From AV80 sp035536995 (GTDB taxonomy: Bacteria > Verrucomicrobiota > Verrucomicrobiia > Chthoniobacterales > UBA10450): a DNA stretch of 64,000 nt. The DNA lies in contig DATLNB010000032.1 in assembly GCA_035536995.1 (NCBI GenBank), positions 1 to 64,000 of the forward strand, in the 5' to 3' direction. Shown here piece after piece: positions 57,117 to 64,000 of this stretch. The notes under the pieces are model-generated. The model had not been told where the DNA came from. It searched no databases and worked only from the letters and a program-made list of their open reading frames with translations. Position numbers and translations under genes: made by a program. How positions within the stretch are numbered: the first letter of the stretch is position 1; the number at the start of each line of letters is the position of its first letter.

Positions 57117-58649
57117 TCAGCGCTTGGGGGGTATCTGAGTGTAGCGAATTGTGTAGCTAATTTTCTTTTCCTCCCCCGGAGGGATCGCAACAACGAACTC
57201 AAAGGTCTGCTGGTTTACTTTCTTGAAAGGCTGCGATTGGGCGGTGATCTCCCATTGCCGCCAGCGACAAGGGTGTTCCCAGATGCGGACTTCGGCCGCG
57301 GTCCTTCGATGGTTGCGGACCTTGATTTCGTACGACTCCTCGGCCGTTCGTTCTTCGTCGTTAATCTTATAGTCGGTTTGCACGCGCTCGCCTAAGAGAT
57401 CAAAGGCATAGCCGGTTGCTGAGCGAACGATCTCATCTCGCGGGGTGTTGCCGATATTCGAGTCGCCGGTGAACTGGAGATGGCCCTGGTTGTCCGGCCG
57501 GAAAAAATGGACCTGCCCTTCCGGCAACGGGACGCCAAGATGATTGCTGGCATCATTCCGAAACTCCGACGTGATCGCAACCTTTGAGGTGGATTCTGTG
57601 CCAAAACCGCTATCGAGCTGCGCGTAATCGAGTCCGTAGCTGTCGACCTTCACGGTTGAGCCGTCATAGATGAATGACCGCACGACATTCACGTTCGTGG
57701 CACGAACCAATTCCACCTGGGTCATTTCACGATCCGAAAGCGTGACCGGTGTCGGCACCGTGTATTCGTGGTACTCGTCGAAGATTCGTCGCTGAATCGT
57801 CGGACCCGTTTCCTCAGTCGGAATGTAGGAGCCCGTGACGATAACTCGCTCGGTCGTCATCCCACTTTCCCCTGACCTGCGAAGCGCGGCCCGAAGCCGT
57901 CTGATATTGCCAGCGATAAGTTTCAACCCTGTTTTCTCGAAACTGACGCCCGTATTGTTCTCGAGCGTGATCCAGCCGGTAAACTGCGAGATCTTTCCCT
58001 CGTCAGTCATGACTGCGTTGTAGTCAGCGCGCCAACCCAATCCATCGGTGAGATAGATCAGTTCGGCGTCGAGCTTCGTCGGGTTCGCGGCAGCGATTTT
58101 CCATCGCAATTCCGGTTTCAGAAGTTCACCGTCGGGAAGCTTTGGAAAAATAGGGGTGCCTGGGAGCCGAAATACGTAGCGGCCGTCCATCTCAATAATC
58201 GGCTCGTTCGCCTTCTCGACCGAATCCCCCGACCGATTCCAATATCCGGCCCGGACAATCTTGCCCATCACTTCTCGCGTGCCCTGCTCTTCTTGGAGAC
58301 GGAAGGGGATCGTTTGACCTTCGTGCCGGGACAGCATCTTTTGTTCAGTCAAGACGTCGGCTCGGAATTGTTGCTGCACGATTCGGAAATCGGATTTGCC
58401 GCTGTGATCGAACAAAATCACAGATACCGGATCCAGCATCGGACTCACTGCCGGCGCTACGACGTCGTTTTCCCCTTGCTGCAAGATTAAAGAAATCGTC
58501 TGGCGAACGACCGCGAACGCGGCATTCGATTCCCCGGAACTCGACGAACGTGACGAGCCCGAAGCGGCGTAGATTGTAAGGTTTATCGACTCGGCGTAGC
58601 TGGTCGAGCTCGCCCACAGCAACAGGAGAAACGAAAACCGGGCGGGCAT
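57117..58649 (-). CDS. DUF4139 protein with an inserted TonB-receptor-like signature
   Basis: A 510-residue exported protein with a signal (FSFLLLLWASSTSYA). DUF4139 pattern: LIYLTDGLGWRADYNAV near residue 200, WITLENNTGVSFEKTGLKLIAG, DEYHEYTVPTPVTLSDREMTQVELV, FFRPDNQGHLQFTGDSNI, and a C-terminal beta domain (WRQWEITAQSQPF). At residues 264-280 the segment ERVIVTGSYIPTEE closely resembles the leader of TonB-dependent receptor plugs. Function of DUF4139 is not known. It is convergent with the GT2 gene. Confidence 0.85.
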   Translation of the reverse strand: MPARFSFLLLLWASSTSYAESINLTIYAASGSSRSSSSGESNAAFAVVRQTISLILQQGENDVVAPAVSPMLDPVSVILFDHSGKSDFRIVQQQFRADVLTEQKMLSRHEGQTIPFRLQEEQGTREVMGKIVRAGYWNRSGDSVEKANEPIIEMDGRYVFRLPGTPIFPKLPDGELLKPELRWKIAAANPTKLDAELIYLTDGLGWRADYNAVMTDEGKISQFTGWITLENNTGVSFEKTGLKLIAGNIRRLRAALRRSGESGMTTERVIVTGSYIPTEETGPTIQRRIFDEYHEYTVPTPVTLSDREMTQVELVRATNVNVVRSFIYDGSTVKVDSYGLDYAQLDSGFGTESTSKVAITSEFRNDASNHLGVPLPEGQVHFFRPDNQGHLQFTGDSNIGNTPRDEIVRSATGYAFDLLGERVQTDYKINDEERTAEESYEIKVRNHRRTAAEVRIWEHPCRWRQWEITAQSQPFKKVNQQTFEFVVAIPPGEEKKISYTIRYTQIPPKR

Positions 58650-58845
58650 TTGCTTCGGATGACGGCAGCAAATGAGAACGCAGCCGCTTATCTTTGTCGA
58701 GGAAGGAATAGGGAATAGCGCGACTGCAGCCTCGGGGCGAACCGAGGCGCAAAAAGCGGCACGCCTTCACCGGCCGGAGGCGGCTAAATCACGCTTGTCA
58801 TCCGAAACCCCCACGTTAAGCTTTCGGCCCCACCGGGAAAACTGC

Positions 58846-59313
58846 ATGTCCTTGGCCAGCCTACTCTCTGCTGAGCAGATCATTCCCGAGATGAAAGCGA
58901 CGGAGCGCTGGAGCGCTATTGTCGAGTTGATCGATCTCCTGGTTGCCCAGGGGAAAATCAAAGCCGAAGACCGCGAAAGCATTCTGGCTTCGCTCAAACA
59001 ACGCGAAGAAACGATGAGCACCGGGATCGGATTCGGCATTGCCATCCCCCACGCGTCCTCGGATCGAATTGAAGAAGTCGTGGCTTCGTTCGGCCGGTCC
59101 TCGCAGGGGATCGAGTTCGACGCGCTGGATAATGGCCCGGTCAAGTTCGTCGTCCTTTTCATCGTGCCGAAAAATCAGTTCCAGACTCATCTGCGCACCC
59201 TGGCGTCCATCGCGAAGTTCCTGAACGACCGGAGCGTTCGCGAGAGCCTGGGCGCGGCCAGCTCGGCGGACGAGATCCTCGCTATTTTCCGCGAGCGGAG
59301 CGGGCAAAAGTAA
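58846..59313 (+). CDS. EIIA-Ntr-type PTS protein
   Basis: A 155-residue IIA domain. The phospho-acceptor His69 is in GIGFGIAIPHASS. Also LLSAEQIIPEMKATERW at the N-terminus and the hydrophobic VVLFIVPKNQFQTHLRTLASIAKFL. EIIA-Ntr (PtsN) takes part in the nitrogen PTS and regulates potassium transport, sigma-54 genes and stress, usually near rpoN; no rpoN is in the window. Start ATG 58846. Confidence 0.88.
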   Translation: MSLASLLSAEQIIPEMKATERWSAIVELIDLLVAQGKIKAEDRESILASLKQREETMSTGIGFGIAIPHASSDRIEEVVASFGRSSQGIEFDALDNGPVKFVVLFIVPKNQFQTHLRTLASIAKFLNDRSVRESLGAASSADEILAIFRERSGQK

Positions 59314-59318
59314 GGCCG

Positions 59319-61025
59319 GTGGACACGTTTCAAGACCTTCTCGCCCGGAAGGTGGCGGAAGCGCTTGCGGCGGCAGAGCTTCCCAATGCTGGAGCGGTTA
59401 CGCCTGCGAGCGACGCGCGTTTCGGTGATTACCAGAGCAACGCGGCCCTTATCCTGGCAAAGCAACGCGGCGAGAACCCGCGGGCGATCGCGCAGCGCCT
59501 ATGCGATCTATGGCCGCCATCGGAGCTATGCGATCCGCCCTCAATCGCAGGCGCGGGCTTCATCAACTTTTCGCTCAGACCGGAAGCAATTGCTGGTCGC
59601 ACCGCTCAGCTTCTTAATGACGCCCGGCTGGGAGTAACGAAGACCGAACGTCCCAAACGCATTGTCATCGATTTCGGTTCGCCGAACGTGGCCAAGCCGA
59701 TGCACGTCGGCCACATCCGCAGTACCGTCATTGGCGATTCCCTCGCCCGGATTGCGGCGTTTCTCGGGCACGAGGTGATCCGGGACAATCATATCGGCGA
59801 TTGGGGTACCCAATTCGGCATGGTCATCTGGGGTTGGAAACATTTGCTCGATCGCCCCGCGCTCGAGCGCGATCCGATCGCCGAGCTCGTGCGCATTTAC
59901 AAAGAGACCAACGCCCAGGCAACGAGCAATCCGACCATCCGGGAAGCGGTCAAAGAAGAGCTGGTAAAACTGCAGGCCGGCGACGGCGAAAATTTCGCGA
60001 TCTGGAAGGAGACAGTGGACCTTTCGCTGAAGGAATTTGAGCGCGCCTACGGGGTGCTGGACATTCATTACGACATCCAGCGCGGCGAAAGTTTCTATAA
60101 CGACCGGCTGCAAGGCGTGGTCGATCGGTTGTCCAAAGCCGGGATTGCGCAGGAAAGCGAAGGCGCGCTTTGCGTGTTCTTTCCCGACATCCCGGAGCTG
60201 GCCGACAAGCCGGCCATTATTCGGAAGAGCGACGGCGGTTTCAATTACACCACGACGGATATCGCTACAGTGGATTACCGCATCAAGGATTTAAAGGCGG
60301 ACACAGTCTGGCTGGTGGTGGGCGCGCCGCAGATCCTCCACTTCAAGCAAATCATCGCGATCGCGCGCCGGGAAGGTTACGCCGCGGATTTTCATCATAT
60401 CACCTTCGGCAGCATTCTTGGGGAAAACCGGAAGCTGATGAAAACGCGCTCGGGCGAGAACGTGGCACTCAGCGACCTGCTCGAGGAAGCGGTCCAGCGC
60501 GCGCGAAAAATCATCGAGGAGAAGAACCCCGACCTGACCGAGCCGGAGAAGATCGACATCGCCCAAAAGGTCGGAATCGGCTCGGTGAAATATTACGACC
60601 TCTCCCAGTATCGGATGACGGATTACATTTTCTCCTGGGACCGGATGCTCTCGTTCCAGGGGAATACCGCCCCGTATTTGCAAAACGCCTACGTCCGCAT
60701 TCGCTCGATCTTCCGGAAAGCCGGGGAGGAATTCGTTCCGCCGGAGAACATCACCCTTCTCGCGCCGGAGGAGCGTAGCCTTGGGCTGAAGCTTTCCCAG
60801 TTTGCTGAAGTGGTCCCTGCGGTGCTGAATGATTTCCGCCCGAACCTGCTCGCTAACTACTTGTACGAGCTGGCCAATTCGTTTCATAGCTTCTACGAGG
60901 CCTGTCCGGTGCTGAAATCAGAGGAACCGGCCCGCGGCTCACGCCTTGCGCTCTGTGAACTGACGGGGCGCGTGCTGGCGAAGGGTCTGGAGCTGCTTGG
61001 GATCAAAGTCCCTGACCGGATGTAG
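59319..61025 (+). CDS. argS: Arginyl-tRNA synthetase
   Basis: A 568-residue class I synthetase. The HIGH motif is KPMHVGHIRSTVIGDSL; the MSK motif region is GSILGENRKLMKTRSG; C-terminal anticodon-binding helix LANSFHSFYEACPVL. Activates Arg and charges tRNA-Arg, needing the tRNA for activation. GTG start at 59319, six bases after the EIIA stop, so it is likely cotranscribed. Confidence 0.95.
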   Translation: MDTFQDLLARKVAEALAAAELPNAGAVTPASDARFGDYQSNAALILAKQRGENPRAIAQRLCDLWPPSELCDPPSIAGAGFINFSLRPEAIAGRTAQLLNDARLGVTKTERPKRIVIDFGSPNVAKPMHVGHIRSTVIGDSLARIAAFLGHEVIRDNHIGDWGTQFGMVIWGWKHLLDRPALERDPIAELVRIYKETNAQATSNPTIREAVKEELVKLQAGDGENFAIWKETVDLSLKEFERAYGVLDIHYDIQRGESFYNDRLQGVVDRLSKAGIAQESEGALCVFFPDIPELADKPAIIRKSDGGFNYTTTDIATVDYRIKDLKADTVWLVVGAPQILHFKQIIAIARREGYAADFHHITFGSILGENRKLMKTRSGENVALSDLLEEAVQRARKIIEEKNPDLTEPEKIDIAQKVGIGSVKYYDLSQYRMTDYIFSWDRMLSFQGNTAPYLQNAYVRIRSIFRKAGEEFVPPENITLLAPEERSLGLKLSQFAEVVPAVLNDFRPNLLANYLYELANSFHSFYEACPVLKSEEPARGSRLALCELTGRVLAKGLELLGIKVPDRM

Positions 61026-61037
61026 TTTCCGGTTTTG

Positions 61038-61090
61038 CCAGGGGCCGGCTCGGGGATTTGAACCCTGTCCATCCGGTAAATCCTGTCTAA
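61038..61090. repeat. Repeat of the ATCCTGTC type
   Basis: ACCCTGTCCATCCGGTAAATCCTGTCTAA contains three near-copies of a CCTGTC/ATCC word. It fills the gap between argS and treY. A stretch GGGGATTTGAACCC inside resembles a tRNA T-arm but no cloverleaf can be drawn. Confidence 0.5.
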
Positions 61091-61105
61091 GTTTGCTCCC
61101 CTTTC

Positions 61106-63961
61106 GTGAGCACCGACCAACATCCGCGCATCCCGAGCTCGACCTACCGGTTGCAATTCAACCGGCAGTTCACCTTTACCCAGGCCCGGGAGATCGTTCC
61201 GTACCTCGACGCGCTCGGGATTAGCGATTGTTACGCGTCCCCCTATTTCCAGGCGCGCGCCGAGAGCCTGCACGGCTACGACATCACGGATCACAATAAG
61301 CTGAACGCGGCGATCGGTTCCCGGGCGGAATACGATGCGTGGATCGCCGATCTCCACGCTCACGGAATGGGCCAGATCGTGGATTTTGTCCCGAACCACA
61401 TGGGCGTCGGCGAGCCGCTCAATGTCTGGTGGATGGACGTCCTGGAGAACGGCCCCAGCTCGATCTACGCACCCTACTTCGACATCAATTGGAAGCCGCT
61501 CAAGTCCGACCTCGAAGACAAGGTTCTTCTCCCCATTCTCGGTGATCAATATGGCCGTGTCCTGGAGCGGGGAGAATTAAGGGTTCGCTTCGAAGCGGGC
61601 GCATTTTATCTGCGCTATTACGAGCACGAGTTCCCGATCGCGCCCGGAACCTATCGCCATATCCTCGAGGTAGCGCTCGAAAAGCTGGCTCCGTTCAAGG
61701 ACCAGGATTTTTACGCGGAGTTCCAGAGCATCATCACAGCGCTCGAATATCTGCCGCGGCGCACTGAGACCGATCCCGACCGGATTGCGGAGCGGGCCCG
61801 GGAAAAGGAAATCATAAAACGCCGGCTCGAGCGCCGCTGTGACGAGGCCGCGCAGGTCCAGGAGGCGGTCATCCAGGCAGTGGAACAGATCAACGGCAGG
61901 CCAGGGGACGCCCGCAGTTTTGACGCCCTTGATCTACTCTTGAACGACCAGGCTTATCGCCTCTCCTTTTGGCGCGTTGCCGCGGAAGAGATCAATTACC
62001 GCCGGTTCTTCGACGTCAACGATCTGGCTGCGATTCGAATGGAGCTGCCCGAAGTGTTCGATGCGGCGCATCGTCTCCTCCTCGAGCTGATTGCGGCCGG
62101 GGCCGTTACCGGCGTGCGGATCGACCACCCGGACGGCCTCTATTTACCGAAGGAATACTTCGAGAAACTGCAGGACCGCGCCGCGGCTGCGATTGGCATT
62201 CCGTTGCCGAAGGACGGGCGCGCAATTTATCTGCTCGTCGAAAAGATCCTGTCGGCCGATGAGACGCTTCGAAAGGATTGGCCGGTCCACGGCACGACGG
62301 GTTACGAGTTCGGCAAGCTTTTGGGCAACTTGCTGGTGGATTCTTCGGCGGAACAGTCGATCACCAAGACCTTTCAGCGATTCATCGGGCACTCGATGCC
62401 GTTCGGACATCTGGTCTACGCAAAGAAGCGGCTCGTCATGCGATTGTCCCTGGCCAACGACGTGAATGTCCTTGGCGATATGCTCGACCGGCTTTCGGAA
62501 CAGAACCGCTGGTTTCGTGACTTCACCCTTGAAGCGCTAGCCCGGGCAGTTCGGGAAACAATTGCGTGCTTCCCGGTCTATCGAACCTACGTCACGCCAG
62601 GCCAGCCGGTGAGCGACGAAGATCGCGCCGTCATTGAGCGCGCGGTGGCTACAGCAAAACGCCGTAACCCGGCCTTGGAAGAATCGGTCTTCAATTTCCT
62701 GCGCGATATTTTGCTTCTACGGTTCCCGGAGAACCTCGACGACGAAGCGCGCCGGGAGCACGAGCATTTTGTCCTGAAGTTCCAGCAGAGCACCGGTCCA
62801 ATCATGGCGAAGGGTCTCGAAGACACCGCCTTCTATATTTACAACCGGCTCTCTGCCCTCAACGAAGTTGGCGGTGAGCCCCAGGAATTCGGGATCAGCG
62901 TTGAAGAATTTCATTCCTGTAACGCGGTGCGTCAGCGCGATTGGCCGGCCACTTTGCTCGCGACTTCGACCCACGATACGAAGCGCAGCGAAGATGTCCG
63001 GGCCCGGATCCTGGCCATCTCGGAATTGCCACAACTGTGGCGGAGCAGCCTGCAACGCTGGCGGGTGGCCAACCGGCGATTGAAACGCAATCTGGACGAC
63101 GATTTGGCTCCGGATGGGAACGAGGAGTACCTCTTTTACCAGGCCCTGCTCGGAACGTGGCCGGTCGATGAGAGTGGCCGGCCAGTCCCGGCAGCCTCGC
63201 CCGAATACATTCAGCGGATCCAGGCCTACATGGCCAAGGCCCTGAAGGAAGCAAAGATGAATACGAGCTGGATCCAGCCTAACGAGCAGTGGGATTCCGC
63301 GATGAGCGAGTTCGTTGCCCGCGTCCTCGAAGATTCGCCGAAGAACAAGTTTCTCCCGACCTTTCTCCCGTTCGCGGAACAGATCGCGCGGCTGGGGGCG
63401 ATCAACTCGCTCGCCCAAACCGCGATCAAGCTTACGGCGCCCGGCGTGCCGGATATTTATCAGGGCAACGAGACATGGGACTTTAGCCTGGTCGATCCGG
63501 ACAATCGCCGCCCGGTCGATTACAAGCGGCGGCGCGACATGCTTGAGTCGCTGGAGGGGTGCGCCCCCGAAACTCTGCTCGGCCAGTGGCCGGACGGCCG
63601 CATTAAATTATTCCTGACCCAGCGACTCCTCCGGTTCCGGCGCGATCATGCCGAGTTGTTCCGATACGGAAACTATCAATCATTAACGATGAGCGGCACG
63701 TTCGCGGAATCGTGCGTTGGATTTGTTCGCGAACACCAAGGGGACTGGATCGCCCTCCTGGTTCCGCGACTCTCGTCCCGGGTCGGTTACCCGCCGGTCG
63801 GAGACGCATGGGGGGAGACGGTCTTCGAGCTGCCGGAAAATCTTGCCCGGGATAATGCGGTTGAGCTTTTTACCGGCCGCGCGCTTCCTGCAGGCACTGC
63901 GTTAAGGTTAGGTGACGCATTCAGCGTCCTGCCGTTCGCGGCTTTTTCTAACGCGCTGTAG
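61106..63961 (+). CDS. treY: Maltooligosyl trehalose synthase
   Basis: A 951-residue GH13 enzyme that turns the reducing end of maltooligosaccharides into a trehalose unit. Evidence: PSSTYRLQFNRQFTF at the N-terminus, IVDFVPNHMG, VRIDHPDGL, MAKGLEDTAFYIYNRL, STHDTKRSEDVRARI, GVPDIYQGNE. Length is typical. The partner treZ (trehalohydrolase) is not in the window but may follow to the right. Start is GTG 61106. The stop TAG lies inside a palindrome. Confidence 0.95.
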   Translation: MSTDQHPRIPSSTYRLQFNRQFTFTQAREIVPYLDALGISDCYASPYFQARAESLHGYDITDHNKLNAAIGSRAEYDAWIADLHAHGMGQIVDFVPNHMGVGEPLNVWWMDVLENGPSSIYAPYFDINWKPLKSDLEDKVLLPILGDQYGRVLERGELRVRFEAGAFYLRYYEHEFPIAPGTYRHILEVALEKLAPFKDQDFYAEFQSIITALEYLPRRTETDPDRIAERAREKEIIKRRLERRCDEAAQVQEAVIQAVEQINGRPGDARSFDALDLLLNDQAYRLSFWRVAAEEINYRRFFDVNDLAAIRMELPEVFDAAHRLLLELIAAGAVTGVRIDHPDGLYLPKEYFEKLQDRAAAAIGIPLPKDGRAIYLLVEKILSADETLRKDWPVHGTTGYEFGKLLGNLLVDSSAEQSITKTFQRFIGHSMPFGHLVYAKKRLVMRLSLANDVNVLGDMLDRLSEQNRWFRDFTLEALARAVRETIACFPVYRTYVTPGQPVSDEDRAVIERAVATAKRRNPALEESVFNFLRDILLLRFPENLDDEARREHEHFVLKFQQSTGPIMAKGLEDTAFYIYNRLSALNEVGGEPQEFGISVEEFHSCNAVRQRDWPATLLATSTHDTKRSEDVRARILAISELPQLWRSSLQRWRVANRRLKRNLDDDLAPDGNEEYLFYQALLGTWPVDESGRPVPAASPEYIQRIQAYMAKALKEAKMNTSWIQPNEQWDSAMSEFVARVLEDSPKNKFLPTFLPFAEQIARLGAINSLAQTAIKLTAPGVPDIYQGNETWDFSLVDPDNRRPVDYKRRRDMLESLEGCAPETLLGQWPDGRIKLFLTQRLLRFRRDHAELFRYGNYQSLTMSGTFAESCVGFVREHQGDWIALLVPRLSSRVGYPPVGDAWGETVFELPENLARDNAVELFTGRALPAGTALRLGDAFSVLPFAAFSNAL

Positions 63962-63980
63962 CGGCGGTCTATGACCGCCG
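63957..63980. repeat. TGTAG palindrome after treY
   Basis: CGGCGGTC-TAT-GACCGCCG (63962-63980, 8-bp arms) led by TGTAG. The treY stop TAG (63959-63961) is part of it. Same leading word as copies at 26319 and 44651. Confidence 0.8.
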
Positions 63981-64000
63981 ACCGGAACGAAGAGTGACTA

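Noticed and set aside
61040..61095. tRNA on the minus strand
   Set aside because: A T-arm-like GGGTTCAAATCCCC is present, but no acceptor, anticodon or D arm can be drawn; it belongs to an ATCCTGTC-word repeat.

Overview
The window is GC-rich, gene-dense, free-living bacterial chromosome. No rRNA, tRNA, CRISPR array, phage, plasmid or transposase gene is visible. The mix of genes points to a soil Verrucomicrobiota lineage, Chthoniobacterales/Spartobacteria-like: a PEP-CTERM protein, PilX-like and pseudopilin genes, a CSLREA/right-handed beta-helix protein with a Pro-Thr linker, MBOAT plus SGNH pair, DUF4139, a GH75-like enzyme, an S23 four-helix-bundle gene, and many short palindromic intergenic repeats. 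This placement is inference; there is no marker rRNA here.

Layout. 1-4.6 kb: the 3' part of a large secreted beta-helix protein, then a phospholipase D/cardiolipin-synthase-type enzyme. 4.6-9.8 kb: a four-gene run (two pseudopilins, a PilX-like protein, a secreted protein). 9.8-12.4 kb: a CheY-like regulator, a PEP-CTERM protein and a NifS-type cysteine desulfurase. 12.5-19 kb: small envelope genes, a LAB_N lipid A-type membrane protein, an overlapping hisC-mnmE-pyrD operon, and lysA. 19-24.3 kb: nhaA behind a leader with strong RNA-fold potential, TspO, and a TonB-dependent receptor with a small DUF2946-like gene upstream. 24.6-29.4 kb: TMEM14-like, GH75-like, GreA/GreB-type factor, D-aminoacylase-like amidohydrolase, DUF1353 lipoprotein. 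29.4-33.2 kb: ResB and a multihaem cytochrome c, then a DUF883-like protein. 33.2-43.6 kb: HrpB helicase, stand-alone LuxR-type HTH, MBL-fold hydrolase, a hybrid histidine kinase overlapping a KaiC-like double ATPase, and a divergent Ski2-like helicase. 43.6-51.5 kb: agmatine deiminase, SGNH esterase, then gap, S23 gene, pgk, SGNH-like plus MBOAT pair, tpiA. 51.5-64 kb: cyclophilin-type PPIase, LolA-like protein, PAP2-GT39-GT2 envelope glycosylation operon, DUF4139 protein, EIIA-Ntr, argS and treY.

Connections. gap, pgk and tpiA form a lower-glycolysis cluster interrupted by an S23 gene inside 34-bp imperfect inverted repeats and by an O-acylation gene pair. KaiC-like ATPase and hybrid kinase are translationally overlapping, and the kinase begins with a degenerate receiver-like domain. 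The pseudopilin operon and the PEP-CTERM gene share a promoter-like block with -24/-12 (sigma-54-type) spacing, which hints at common control of surface-protein genes.

A striking non-coding theme is the palindromic repeats at gene ends. Several place the stop codon of the adjacent gene inside the repeat, and copies at 19.0 and 26.3 kb show compensatory base changes in the stem. The most unusual items, by my reading, are the nhaA leader, the S23 element, the stop-donating palindromes, the shared promoter block and the KaiC/pseudo-receiver kinase pair.
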